From Burkholderiales bacterium (lineage in GTDB: Bacteria; Pseudomonadota; Gammaproteobacteria; Burkholderiales; UBA11063): 64,000 bases of DNA. Within the stretch, counting starts at the first letter, position 1. Each line of letters begins with the position of its first letter. Shown here piece after piece: positions 55,039-64,000 of the stretch. The notes below the pieces were generated by a model that was not told the DNA's origin, ran no database searches, and saw only the letters and a list, made by a program, of their open reading frames with translations. The translations under genes and the position numbers were made by a program. The stretch covers positions 30,061-94,060 of the forward strand of contig JAQUVM010000001.1 of the NCBI GenBank assembly GCA_028693355.1, read 5' to 3'.

Positions 55039-55955
55039 AAACAGGCATCTTCATCCCAACCTACAACGCAAGTAAAGATTTTATATATTTTAAATCTAAC
55101 CTTGCAATATTAAAGCAATTACCCAAGAATTATCAGGTGTTGTTTATTGATTCATCATCAAAGGATAATACGGTTGAGATAATCAAACAGAGTGGGTTTA
55201 CTAATGAGCAAATTAAAATCATTCCACAACATGAATTTGATCATGGTCGCACGCGTCAATTAGCAGCTGAGATTTTAGCAGATTGTGAAGTGGTAGTTTA
55301 TCTTACCCAAGATGCGGAATTAACTAGTGTAGAATCAATTTATAATATTATAAATGAGTTTGATAATCCAAAAGTTGGTACTGCGTTTGGTCGTCAATTA
55401 CCGCATAAAAATGCTGATATATTTGCCATAGAAAATCGTGCTTTCAATTATCCAAGTGATTCATATACTCGCAGTTATGAAGATCGCAATAAATATGGTA
55501 TCAAATGTGTATTTTCTTCTGATTCATTTGCAGCATACCGTATTTCTGCTCTTAAAGAAATAGGTGGCTTTCCTAGCCATTGTATTGTTAGTGAAGATAT
55601 GTATGTTGCGACAAAGATGCTAAAAGTAGGCTATAAAATATCCTATGTGGCTAAGGCAACTTGTTATCATTCGCATAATTATACCTTTACCCAAGAGTTC
55701 CAGCGTTATTTTGATATTGGCGTATTTTTTGCTGATGAGAGTTGGATTAAAGATGACTTTGGTACTGCTGATAGTGAAGGTAAAAAATCGATCATACAAT
55801 TGGCTAAAAAAGTCTTATCTAAAAAACCTTGGTTATTTCCAGAAATGTGTTTACGGATTCTAATTAAAATTGTTTCTTTCAAATTGGGTGCCAATTATTT
55901 AAAATTACCAATTTCTTTAGTCGAGAAGATATCAGCTCAGAAACAATACTGGTAA
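55035..55955 (+). CDS. Family 2 glycosyltransferase, rhamnosyltransferase-like
   Basis: 306 residues. KTGIFIPTYNASKDF, LFIDSSSKDNTVEI, the hallmark EFDHGRTRQLAAE near residue 70 and YLTQDAELT near 97 are those of RfbN-type rhamnosyltransferases; the late CYHSHNYTFTQEFQRYFDIGVFF supports the same clade. No dTDP-rhamnose (rmlABCD) genes are in the window, so the donor must come from elsewhere if the assignment is right. Last of the four transferases in the run, overlapping the GT4 gene by four bases. Confidence 0.88.
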   Translation: MKTGIFIPTYNASKDFIYFKSNLAILKQLPKNYQVLFIDSSSKDNTVEIIKQSGFTNEQIKIIPQHEFDHGRTRQLAAEILADCEVVVYLTQDAELTSVESIYNIINEFDNPKVGTAFGRQLPHKNADIFAIENRAFNYPSDSYTRSYEDRNKYGIKCVFSSDSFAAYRISALKEIGGFPSHCIVSEDMYVATKMLKVGYKISYVAKATCYHSHNYTFTQEFQRYFDIGVFFADESWIKDDFGTADSEGKKSIIQLAKKVLSKKPWLFPEMCLRILIKIVSFKLGANYLKLPISLVEKISAQKQYW

Positions 55956-56052
55956 AGGTATCTGAGGTTTAAAGATATGTTACAATTTGTAACTATTGAT
56001 AGTTACAAGCTATCCTCACCTTTGAGTTTGTCTTATATGAGGGCGTCACGTT

Positions 56053-57462
56053 TTGGGTAAAATTACTTTACAAAAATATGTTTTAATTGCATCAGATATA
56101 TTGTCTATTTTTATCTCATATATTTTAGCAACAAATGTTATCAATTTATTCAATAATACAGCTTATCATCATATTAATTTATCTAATATTACATATATAA
56201 AGTTAGCTAATATAGTTGCGATAATTATTTTATTTTTGACTAATCAGCTTTACTTTAAAAGGAGACCAAATTGGGAAGAAATACGAATTATTTGGAAAAT
56301 AATATTTCTAGTTGCGTTAGTTAATTTACCAATACTATTATTATTAAATTATCAAGCTCAGAATTATAAGGTTGTATTTTGTTTTTGGGTATTGCTTCTT
56401 GTGGTGATACCTACTTTGCGAAGTTTATCAAAGTTGATTATGCATAATTTAGGCATATGGCAAAGGAAGCTTTATATAATTGGTATTGATGAAGAAGCCA
56501 TAATTGGGTACAATTTATTTGCAGACTCAGTCTTATTAGGTTATAAAGTATGTGCTTTTGTGGATTTAAAGCACGTGAAAACCGTGATGCCTATAAACGA
56601 TAGTATTGTAAAAGTTATTAATCTTAATGAATTAATGAAAAAAGATCCAGACTCTGAGGTCATATTTTGTTTAGATGCGCATAAGCTTTCATCACATACT
56701 AAGTTAATTAATATCTTACAAAAAAAATTCTTATCAGTTATGATTTTACCGCACCTAAGTGGTTTGCCTTTATATGGTACTGAAGTTAATCATTTTTTTG
56801 GTAATGAACAGCTATTGTTGAGGCTTGACAATAAACTATCAAATAGAAGTAATAGAGTCATAAAATTTGTGTCTAATTATATATTTGCATTAGTAACCTT
56901 ACCCATTCTATTACCAATTATGTTTATAATTAGCCTTTTAATTTATTTGAGTGATAGAAGAAATCCATTTTTTCTTCAAAAAAGAATTGGTAAAAATGGT
57001 ATGGTTTTTAAATGTATAAAATTTAGAACTATGTGTCATAATGCTGAGGAAATTATGCAGCAATGGGAAAAAAACCAGGATCCGATTTATTTGGATTATG
57101 TTGCAAATAATTATAAATTAGTAGATGATCCACGTGTTATTCCTGTGGGTAGGTTTTTACGTAAAACTAGTTTAGATGAGCTTCCACAAATTATCAATGT
57201 ATTATTAGGACAGATGAGTATAGTTGGGCCTAGGCCGCTTATTCCGTCAGAAGTTGATTCATATCCAGATGAATTATTTTATTATGGGCAAGTAAGACCA
57301 GGTATAACTGGATTATGGCAAATTAGTGGTCGTAGTCAAACTTCCTTTGAAGAGCGTTGCCGATTAGATTCTTGGTATATCAGAAACTGGTCTTTATGGT
57401 ATGATGTAGTTATTGTTATTAAAACGATTAGTGTTGTTTTATTAAAAGATGGAGCTTACTAG
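56053..57462 (+). CDS. Undecaprenyl-phosphate sugar phosphotransferase, WbaP-type (initiating transferase)
   Basis: 469 residues. Four hydrophobic helices in the first 125 residues, a cytoplasmic DUF-like middle (IIGIDEEAIIGYNLF), a fifth helix near 270-295, then the catalytic domain: FFLQKRIGKNGMVFKCIKFRTM, DDPRVIPVGRFLRKTSLDELPQIINVLLGQMSIVGPRP and RPGITGLWQISGRS. It moves a sugar-1-phosphate (galactose in WbaP) to undecaprenyl phosphate, starting O-unit assembly. TTG 56053 is the only possible start after an in-frame stop; AGGG lies ten bases upstream. Ends in a strong terminator, closing the cluster. Confidence 0.88.
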   Translation: MGKITLQKYVLIASDILSIFISYILATNVINLFNNTAYHHINLSNITYIKLANIVAIIILFLTNQLYFKRRPNWEEIRIIWKIIFLVALVNLPILLLLNYQAQNYKVVFCFWVLLLVVIPTLRSLSKLIMHNLGIWQRKLYIIGIDEEAIIGYNLFADSVLLGYKVCAFVDLKHVKTVMPINDSIVKVINLNELMKKDPDSEVIFCLDAHKLSSHTKLINILQKKFLSVMILPHLSGLPLYGTEVNHFFGNEQLLLRLDNKLSNRSNRVIKFVSNYIFALVTLPILLPIMFIISLLIYLSDRRNPFFLQKRIGKNGMVFKCIKFRTMCHNAEEIMQQWEKNQDPIYLDYVANNYKLVDDPRVIPVGRFLRKTSLDELPQIINVLLGQMSIVGPRPLIPSEVDSYPDELFYYGQVRPGITGLWQISGRSQTSFEERCRLDSWYIRNWSLWYDVVIVIKTISVVLLKDGAY

Positions 57463-57485
57463 TTTATAATACACTTTAATAGTTT

Positions 57486-57516
57486 AAAAATGCTAAGAAA
57501 TTTTCTTAGCATTTTT
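57486..57516 (+). terminator. Rho-independent terminator of the polysaccharide cluster
   Basis: AAAAATGCTAAGAAA-att-TTCTTAGCATTTTT: a 12-14 pair stem with a T-run, just after the WbaP-type gene and before the metH promoter. Confidence 0.9.
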
Positions 57517-57600
57517 ATTATTTGATACAATAAATTAAAAACTATTTATCATTAAGTTAAAATGATATCCTTAATTAGATAATCTAAAGTTGCAAATATA

Positions 57601-60600
57601 ATGAAAAACTCAACAGTAATCAATGAATTAGAACAAATATTAACCAAACGTATCATGTTTATGGATGGTGCAATGGGCACCATGATTCAAGCATATAAGC
57701 TTAGTGAAGCAGATTTTCGCGGTAATATGTTTACTGATCATAGTCATGATTTAAAAGGCAATAATGATTTATTAGTATTAACTAAGCCTGATATTATCAA
57801 AGAAATTCATAAAGAGTATTTGCTAGCAGGAAGTGATATTGTCGAAACAAATACATTTTCGGCTAATCGTATTTCACAAAAAGATTATGGCTTAGAGTAT
57901 TTAGTTAAAGAAATAAATATTGCAGCAGTAAAAGTTGCACGTGCTGCTTGTGATGAGGTAATGGAGGAGTTTCCAGAGCGTAAATGCTATGTGGCAGGTG
58001 CAATTGGACCAACTAATGTAACACTATCAATTTCACCAGATGTAAATCGCCCAGAATTTAGAACACACACCTTCAATCAACTCAAAGAAGTCTATTACGA
58101 GCAAGTAAAAGCATTGGTAGATGCTGGTGCTGATATCTTACTTCCTGAGACTTCGTTTGATACGCTGAATATGAAGGCTACATTAGCAGCAATTGGGCAG
58201 TTAGAGTCAGAAAATAATACCAAATATCCTGTAATTATTTCCGTGACAATTACTGATTTATCAGGGCGTACTTTATCGGGGCAAACTATTGAAGCATTTT
58301 GGTATTCAGTTGCACATAGTGAACCATTAGCTGTAGGGATTAACTGTGCTCTTGGTGCAAAAGATATGGCTCCATATTTGTCAGCACTTGCTAAAGTAAG
58401 TGATACTTTTATTAGCTGTTACCCAAATGCTGGGTTACCAAATCCATTAGCTCCAACTGGTTATGATGAAACTCCTGAGATGACATCACAGTATATTTAT
58501 GACATTGCTAAACATGGTACATTAAATATTATTGGTGGTTGCTGTGGAACTACACCTGAGCATATTGCCGCCATAGTTGAGAAATGTAAAGATTTAACAC
58601 CGCATGAAAGAAGTTTACCAACATTTGGGACTTATTTATCGGGGCTTGAACCTTTGCTTATCCAGAACTCACCAAAACAATTTGATTTTTTTCTAAATAA
58701 TGAGCGACGCAGTGTACTAGATAAGGTACATAAGGAGCGATATCATGATGATAAAAGTCATGTGCAAGTGACACCGCAGTTTTATATGATTGGTGAGCGC
58801 ACTAATGTGGCAGGTTCGCCAAAATTTGCACGTTTAATTCGAGAGGGTAACTTTACTGAAGCCTTAGAAATTGCTAAGCAGCAAGTACAAAATGGTGCAA
58901 ATGCAATTGATATAAATTTTGATGATGGTATGCTTGATGCAGTTGAATGCATGACTAAATTTTTAAATTTAGTAGCATGTGAGCCTGAAATTTGCCGTGT
59001 GCCAATTATGATTGATTCTTCTAAGTTTGAGGTAGTGGAAGCAGGTTTGCAATGTGTACAAGGTAAAGCAATTGTAAATTCTATATCGCTAAAAGAGGGC
59101 GAAGAGAAATTTTTAGAACAAGCTAAAATTATTCAAAGCTATGGTGCAGCTGTTGTAATTATGGCGTTTGATGAAACTGGTCAAGCAGCGGATAAAGAGC
59201 ATAAAGTTGCAATTAGTAAACGTGCCTATGATTTACTGGTAGATAAATTAGATTTTAATCCTGCTGATATTATTTTTGATGTAAATATTCTGACGGTAGC
59301 AACTGGTATTGAAGAGCATAATGCATATGGTGTTAATTTTATTGAAGCTGTACGCGAAATTAAGCAAGCATGCCCAATGGCTTTAACTAGCGGTGGTGTA
59401 TCTAATTTATCGTTTTCATTCCGTGGTAATAATGTGGTGCGTGAAGCAATGCATGCGGTATTTTTATATCATGCGATAAAAGCAGGTTTAGATATGGGGA
59501 TTGTAAATGCAGGAATGCTCACCATTTATGATGAGATTGATAAGCCATTAAAAGATGCTTGTGAACGTGTAATTTTAAATCTTGATGATAAAGCTACAGA
59601 AGATTTACTTGATTTAGCTGAGCAATATAAAGGGCAAACTAATACCATTGAGCAAGTAGATGCTTGGAGATCTTGGGAGTTAGAAGAGCGGATTAGTCAT
59701 GCTTTAGTTAAAGGCATTGATGCTTATATAGTTGAAGATACTGTACTTGCTTTAGAAAAATATAAAGCTCCATTATTGGTGATTGAAGGTCCCTTAATGG
59801 CAGGTATGAAAGTAGTTGGGCAGCTTTTTGGTGATGGTAAAATGTTTTTACCACAGGTTGTTAAATCAGCTCGTGTGATGAAGCGTGCAGTTGCATACCT
59901 TGAACCATTTATGGAAGAGATAGCTCTGGCTAGTGAAGCAGGCGTTCAAGATAAAAAAACTATTATTATGGCGACGGTAAAGGGCGATGTCCACGACATT
60001 GGTAAAAATATCGTGTCATTGGTGCTACGTTGTAATGGTTATGAAGTGGTGGATTTAGGTGTAATGGTTAGTTGCCAAGCTATCATAGAAGCTGCTAAAA
60101 AACATAACGCTGTGATTATTGGTATGAGTGGCTTAATTACGCCATCATTAGATGAAATGATCTATAACGTTCAACAATTTGAAGAGCAAGGTATCACGTT
60201 ACCTGTATTAATTGGTGGTGCTACAACGAGCAAGCTACATACATCAGTAAAAATTATGGAACATTATTCTAATCCAGTTATACATGTTAATGATGCTTCA
60301 TTAGTTGCAGAAGTATGTAGTAAATTATTAAATCCTGCTAGCTATGATGAATATGTGGCAAGTGTTCGCGCTCAGTATACAAAATTACGTGAAGATCATT
60401 TTACTTTACAAAAGAAAATTGAATTACCAAGTTATCAAGAATCAAAAGCTAAAAAACCAGTTTATGATTGGAGAGTTTTAGAGATTACAAAGCCGCAAGA
60501 GCTTGGTGTTAGGAGTATTGAGATTTCATTGGCAGAAATTGCAGAATATATTGATTGGTCACCATTATTTTGGGCTTGGGGATTTAAAGGTATGTATCCA

Positions 60601-61374
60601 AAAATAATGGATAATGCTCAATATGGCGATGAATGTAAAAGAATCTTGAATGATGCTCGTGAAATGCTAGCACAAATTATTGATGGAAAATTATTTACTC
60701 CTAAAGCGGTAATTGGTTGGTGGCAAGCACAGAGTGACACAGATGATGTCTTTGTTTATGATGACAATGGTGTGCAAATAGAGAAATTATGCTTTTTACG
60801 TCAACAAAATGATCGCGATGTAAATATGTCGCTCGCAGATTATATTGCACCAGTTGCAAGTAATCGTATGGATTATTTAGGTGCATTTGTGGTGACTATG
60901 CATGATGTAGAAAAACTATCTGACAAATATGAATCCCAAAATGATGATTATCATGCAATTATGGCTAAAGTTTTAGGCGATAGATTGGTTGAAGCATTAG
61001 CAGAGTGTCTACACAAAAAAATGCGTGAATATTGTGAGTATGGGATTGGTGAAAATCTAAGCAATGAAGATTTAATTTATGAACGTTATCGCGGTATTCG
61101 CCCAGCACCTGGTTATCCAGCTTGTCCCGAGCATACAGAAAAAACTAAAATTTGGCAATTACTTGATGCACATAATATGACAGGCGCAGTTTTAACTGAA
61201 AACTATGCTATGTATCCAGCTAGTAGTGTATCTGGTTATTATTTCAATCATCATGAGTCTAAATATTTTGCGGTTGGTAAAATCTCACGTGATCAAGTGG
61301 AGGATTATGCTGCCCGTAAAGGTATGCTAGTAGCAGATGCTGAGAAGTGGTTAGCTCCCAATTTAGGGTATTGA
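57601..61374 (+). CDS. metH: Cobalamin-dependent methionine synthase
   Basis: 1257 residues, the full four-module MetH. Homocysteine module: zinc ligands Cys249 (GINCALG), Cys314 and Cys315 ([10 protein letters not shown]). Folate module from about residue 390 ([22 protein letters not shown]). Cobalamin module with His798 in [13 protein letters not shown], preceded by the cap ([13 protein letters not shown]-like segment). Reactivation (AdoMet) module at the end, with [15 protein letters not shown] and [16 protein letters not shown]. It makes methionine from homocysteine and methyl-tetrahydrofolate. No cobalamin or SAM riboswitch is visible in the 84 bases after the terminator. A decayed copy of its 5' end lies 12.7 kb upstream. 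Confidence 0.98.
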   Translation: MKNSTVINELEQILTKRIMFMDGAMGTMIQAYKLSEADFRGNMFTDHSHDLKGNNDLLVLTKPDIIKEIHKEYLLAGSDIVETNTFSANRISQKDYGLEYLVKEINIAAVKVARAACDEVMEEFPERKCYVAGAIGPTNVTLSISPDVNRPEFRTHTFNQLKEVYYEQVKALVDAGADILLPETSFDTLNMKATLAAIGQLESENNTKYPVIISVTITDLSGRTLSGQTIEAFWYSVAHSEPLAVGINCALGAKDMAPYLSALAKVSDTFISCYPNAGLPNPLAPTGYDETPEMTSQYIYDIAKHGTLNIIGGCCGTTPEHIAAIVEKCKDLTPHERSLPTFGTYLSGLEPLLIQNSPKQFDFFLNNERRSVLDKVHKERYHDDKSHVQVTPQFYMIGERTNVAGSPKFARLIREGNFTEALEIAKQQVQNGANAIDINFDDGMLDAVECMTKFLNLVACEPEICRVPIMIDSSKFEVVEAGLQCVQGKAIVNSISLKEGEEKFLEQAKIIQSYGAAVVIMAFDETGQAADKEHKVAISKRAYDLLVDKLDFNPADIIFDVNILTVATGIEEHNAYGVNFIEAVREIKQACPMALTSGGVSNLSFSFRGNNVVREAMHAVFLYHAIKAGLDMGIVNAGMLTIYDEIDKPLKDACERVILNLDDKATEDLLDLAEQYKGQTNTIEQVDAWRSWELEERISHALVKGIDAYIVEDTVLALEKYKAPLLVIEGPLMAGMKVVGQLFGDGKMFLPQVVKSARVMKRAVAYLEPFMEEIALASEAGVQDKKTIIMATVKGDVHDIGKNIVSLVLRCNGYEVVDLGVMVSCQAIIEAAKKHNAVIIGMSGLITPSLDEMIYNVQQFEEQGITLPVLIGGATTSKLHTSVKIMEHYSNPVIHVNDASLVAEVCSKLLNPASYDEYVASVRAQYTKLREDHFTLQKKIELPSYQESKAKKPVYDWRVLEITKPQELGVRSIEISLAEIAEYIDWSPLFWAWGFKGMYPKIMDNAQYGDECKRILNDAREMLAQIIDGKLFTPKAVIGWWQAQSDTDDVFVYDDNGVQIEKLCFLRQQNDRDVNMSLADYIAPVASNRMDYLGAFVVTMHDVEKLSDKYESQNDDYHAIMAKVLGDRLVEALAECLHKKMREYCEYGIGENLSNEDLIYERYRGIRPAPGYPACPEHTEKTKIWQLLDAHNMTGAVLTENYAMYPASSVSGYYFNHHESKYFAVGKISRDQVEDYAARKGMLVADAEKWLAPNLGY

Positions 61375-61518
61375 TATATAGATTTACATCTATATTGACG
61401 ATGTTTACAATATTAGCGGTAACAAAAAATAATTGTATTACAATTATAAGGTGATTATGTGAACATTTATATTGATGAGATGCTACGAGTTTGTAATATT
61501 GTTGTATCAGAAATAAAT

Positions 61519-61553
61519 ATACCAGTACATAAAATTTATATACTGGTATTTTA
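61519..61553. terminator. Hairpin between metH and the YfcC-type gene
   Basis: ATACCAGTA...TACTGGTAT is a nine-pair stem (inner AT pairs extend it) followed by TTTTAG. It can serve the converging genes. The other 150 bases of this gap show only a small TATAGAT/ATCTATA palindrome after metH. Confidence 0.6.
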
Positions 61554-61584
61554 GTAAATTACAATTTTGTATTAAACAAATTGA

Positions 61585-63105
61585 CTATTGATAATTAACC
61601 ATTACGGCAATTATTAAAAACACAATACTTAAGAGCATTAAAAATGCATAAAATTTAATGATAAATTTAACCCACGCACTATATTCAATACGAGCAACTC
61701 CAAGAGTTCCCATTAATGCCGCCGATGTTGGCATAATGCAATGAGTCCAACCATCACCAAGTTGAAATGCTAATACTGCAATTTGACGCCCTACTCCCAC
61801 TAAATCAGATAGAGGTGCCATTAGTGGCATTGTTAATGCTGCTTGCCCAGAGCCTGATGTTACAAATATGTTAAACACTGATTGGAATATAAACATTGCT
61901 ACAGCTGAAACGTATTCATTTAAGCCAGATACTAAATTAGCTGATGAATGTAACACTGTATTTAGCATAGTATAATCTGTTGGATTTGTACCACCCATCA
62001 TTAAAATAATACCATGAGCCATACCTACTATTAGTGCAGGAGCCAATAGATCTGCCGCACCTGATTTGAATGATTTAGCAATTTCATTAACCGTCATATT
62101 ATTAATTTTAGCAACGACTGAGATTATTCCTATTATCAAACCCATAGTAAAGAATTGAGTTGCTATTTCAGGAATATAATAAGCTTTTTCGACTACTCCA
62201 TAAACCACCCACACCATGCCAGCAGTTAAAACAGCTAAAATTAACCAAGATGCAAATCCAAAATGTTGTTTTACATCTATCTCGGCTAATTGTTCACGAA
62301 AGTACTTATCGGTATTATAACTCAATGATTTTTTAGGGTTCTTTTGTACCCATTTGGCGTATAAAATACTATATATTATTAGTGCGCTAGTAAAAACTGC
62401 CCACATGATTATTCTAAATAAAGATCCTGATAAAACAGGTATATTGGCTATACCTTGTGCGATAGCTACAGAAAATGGATTCATCCAAGATGTAGCAAAG
62501 CCAACTTGAGTAGCCAGATAAGTAACTAAAACAGCTGTTAGTGCATCGTATCCCATTGCAACCATCATTGGGGATAAAATCAGCGCAAATGCAATTGCTT
62601 CTTCTCCCATACCAAAAACAGCACCGCCAATAGAAAATAACAGTACCATGACCGGAAGAATGAGGATTTGCCGATTTTTCATTTTTGCAATTAATTTGAC
62701 CATTCCAGCTTCAATTACACCTGTTCTCATAATGATACCAAATGCACCACCTATAATTAGGATGAATGCCATTACTCCTACAGCACCGCCATCTCTACTG
62801 CCGGAAGTTATTCCATCATAAACAAAGTTTAAAAACCCAGATTTACCATCGCTAGCAAATATGCTTGGTGGATTATATACAACGTTGCCAGCACTATCTT
62901 TTTGTGCTTGATAGCTATTTGCAACTACCACTGTACGAGATTTAGTTACACCATCAGCAATATAGCTAACTTTCTCTGTATCAAATTTTCCAGATGGGAT
63001 AAAGAAACTTAAAATATAGACTAGAAAGACAATTCCAAATAATATAACTAATGTATCAGGCATTGAAATATACCGCGATTTTCCCTTAACTTGAGCATTA
63101 CTCAT
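61585..63105 (-). CDS. YfcC-family transporter (Na+/H+-coupled amino-acid or C4-dicarboxylate carrier)
   Basis: 506 residues with about twelve membrane helices. PDTLVILFGIVFLVYILSFFIPSG at the N-terminus, GGAFGIIMRTGVIEAG, FGMGEEAIAFALILSPMMV and ATSWMNPFSVAIAQGIA are conserved in the YfcC/ArcD-like family (PF03606). Members move basic amino acids, ornithine/arginine or acetate-linked substrates; the real cargo here is unknown. The large periplasmic loop after TM1 (FDTEKVSYIADG...GKSGFLNFVYDG) is typical. Divergently placed relative to the aldolase gene, which could share regulation. Confidence 0.88.
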   Translation of the reverse strand: MSNAQVKGKSRYISMPDTLVILFGIVFLVYILSFFIPSGKFDTEKVSYIADGVTKSRTVVVANSYQAQKDSAGNVVYNPPSIFASDGKSGFLNFVYDGITSGSRDGGAVGVMAFILIIGGAFGIIMRTGVIEAGMVKLIAKMKNRQILILPVMVLLFSIGGAVFGMGEEAIAFALILSPMMVAMGYDALTAVLVTYLATQVGFATSWMNPFSVAIAQGIANIPVLSGSLFRIIMWAVFTSALIIYSILYAKWVQKNPKKSLSYNTDKYFREQLAEIDVKQHFGFASWLILAVLTAGMVWVVYGVVEKAYYIPEIATQFFTMGLIIGIISVVAKINNMTVNEIAKSFKSGAADLLAPALIVGMAHGIILMMGGTNPTDYTMLNTVLHSSANLVSGLNEYVSAVAMFIFQSVFNIFVTSGSGQAALTMPLMAPLSDLVGVGRQIAVLAFQLGDGWTHCIMPTSAALMGTLGVARIEYSAWVKFIIKFYAFLMLLSIVFLIIAVMVNYQ

Positions 63106-63389
63106 TCTGTATCCTTATGAAGACAGTTTAATAAAATTAATATAAATAGTTATCGTATTAAAGTGAAATTTATTATTATTTATGAAGAATTCACTTAATA
63201 AATTCTACCATAAATTTATATGCCTGATTTATTGAATTTATTATCTACTTTGTAGGTGAGTTCATTTATAAATTTATGTTATCATGTCACTATATACGAT
63301 GATTAGTTTATGAGCATCTACGTAAAATTATATTAAACTATGCTATAATTTGACGAAATCTAACTATATTTCAGATAAGGGGTTAAGCT

Positions 63390-64000
63390 ATGTTATTAGA
63401 GAATATTAAAAATATTGTAAGCCCAGAAGAGTGGGAAGCTCGAGTAGAGTTAGCAACTGCATATCGCGCTTGTTATTACTTAGGCTATGAAAAATCTACA
63501 TTTGGACATTTATCAGCGCGTGTGCCTGGTGAACCCGATAGTATGTTATTAAATCCATTTGGTTTGGGATTCGATGAGATAACTGCTTCAAATTTGGTCA
63601 AGGTAAATAAGGACAAGAAAATCTTAATTGAAAATGGTTATTCATTAAATGAAGCTGCTTGGAATATTCATTCAGGAGTTATGTTTAATAGCACAGAAAT
63701 AAATGCAATTATGCATTTACATACATTGGATGGTTCAGCTGTATCAGCACAAAAACATGGATTTTTGCCGCTATGTCAAGACAGTGTATTATTCTTTGAC
63801 AAAATAGCATATCATGATTTTGAGGGGATTGTTATTAACCCTGATGAAGCTCCACGTTTACTTAATGATTTAGGTGATAAAAATGTACTAGTTTTACGTA
63901 ATCACGGTAATATTTATGTTGGATCATCATTAGCAGAAACTTTCTTTTATATGTTTTTCTTTGAAAAAGCATGTTCAATCCAAATTAGAGCATTAAGTGG
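63390..64000 (+). CDS. Class II aldolase/adducin family protein (3' end outside window)
   Basis: Read by hand since it runs off the right edge: ATG at 63390 with AAGGGG upstream, 203 visible residues. ARVELATAYRACYYLGYEKSTFGHLSARVPG at the N-terminus, IMHLHTLDGSAVSAQKHG with the zinc ligands His-x-His, and VLVLRNHGNIYVG with the third His are the fold's landmarks. The family includes fuculose/rhamnulose-phosphate aldolases, ribulose-5-P epimerase and decarboxylating dehydratases; this longer, sugar-phosphate-independent form resembles the adducin-like group of unknown substrate. Confidence 0.87.
   Translation, partial: MLLENIKNIVSPEEWEARVELATAYRACYYLGYEKSTFGHLSARVPGEPDSMLLNPFGLGFDEITASNLVKVNKDKKILIENGYSLNEAAWNIHSGVMFNSTEINAIMHLHTLDGSAVSAQKHGFLPLCQDSVLFFDKIAYHDFEGIVINPDEAPRLLNDLGDKNVLVLRNHGNIYVGSSLAETFFYMFFFEKACSIQIRALS

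Noticed and set aside
45170-57462. Polysaccharide cluster as a Wzx/Wzy-dependent pathway
   Set aside because: No Wzx flippase is present, while both ABC exporter subunits are; the ligase-type protein is better read as WaaL.
57463-57600. Cobalamin or SAM riboswitch upstream of metH
   Set aside because: Only a terminator and about 84 bases of AT-rich leader are present, too short and without the conserved B12-box or SAM-aptamer sequence.
1-64000. CRISPR arrays, tRNA and rRNA genes
   Set aside because: I looked through the gaps for regularly spaced repeats, cloverleaf-like GC-richer blocks and rRNA signatures and saw none; the only repeats are the palindromic family and the metH relic.

Overview
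The window is AT-rich DNA from a Gram-negative bacterium. It carries lipid A-core genes (Kdo transferase, heptosyltransferase), an O-antigen ABC exporter and many lipobox lipoproteins. The gene order rsmB-ntrY-ntrX, the DUF2844/DUF3443 pair, the yraN-BON block and B12-dependent metH fit a low-GC betaproteobacterium. A low-GC member of Neisseriales is my best inference, made from gene content alone with no database search.

1-11 kb: mostly minus-strand housekeeping and envelope genes. These are a gabD-type dehydrogenase (cut by the window edge), two BON lipoproteins with yraN, waaA, an SDR and waaC, with sdaA plus an acyltransferase on the plus strand. Between them lie a triply broken reverse transcriptase gene and a lipoprotein with a compositionally foreign DUF1554 domain.

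11.2-11.75 kb: an extremely AT-rich gap with five perfect, co-oriented DnaA boxes. A perfect parS palindrome lies inside the next gene, and two 14/16 parS-like sites lie at 4.87 and 13.39 kb. Together with the switch from mostly minus to mostly plus transcription, this makes the region a strong candidate for the chromosomal replication origin and its ParB centromere.

11.7-25 kb: fpr, a SIMPL protein, rsmB, ntrY, a short NtrX (receiver plus Fis-type HTH, no AAA+ domain), cysS, a lipoprotein prolyl oligopeptidase, a 2-keto-acid decarboxylase, yaiI and a PLP aminotransferase. A family of small palindromic repeats (three full copies of about 105 bp and two short ones) is scattered through 2.7-23.8 kb. 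One copy is inserted in the reverse transcriptase gene.

25-32 kb: accessory and decaying DNA. It holds a Bcr/CflA exporter, an intact hipB beside a hipA that lost its kinase core, and gene fragments. A large AvcD-like (anti-phage dCTP/dCMP deaminase type) protein with an unrecognised N-terminal domain and a degenerate P-loop region follows, then ybjQ and the DUF2844/DUF3443 pair.

32-44.6 kb: small enzymes and secreted proteins: two GNATs, a polyamine-binding protein, FAH hydrolase, YgiD dioxygenase, CatB/Vat-type acetyltransferase, VanX-type dipeptidase, beta-propeller lipoproteins, a COG4341 HD protein and a secretory lipase. Two adjacent lipoprotein genes share near-identical 5' ends, and the second has a C5-A-C9 tract just upstream that could vary in phase.

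44.8-57.5 kb: an O-polysaccharide cluster (ligase, Wzm, Wzt, pyruvyltransferase with coiled-coil tail, GT2-HAD fusion, three more glycosyltransferases, WbaP-type initiating transferase). It is preceded by a decayed copy of the 5' end of metH and followed by intact metH, so the cluster is bracketed by an imperfect direct repeat and probably arrived by recombination at metH. The window ends with a YfcC-type transporter and a partial class II aldolase.
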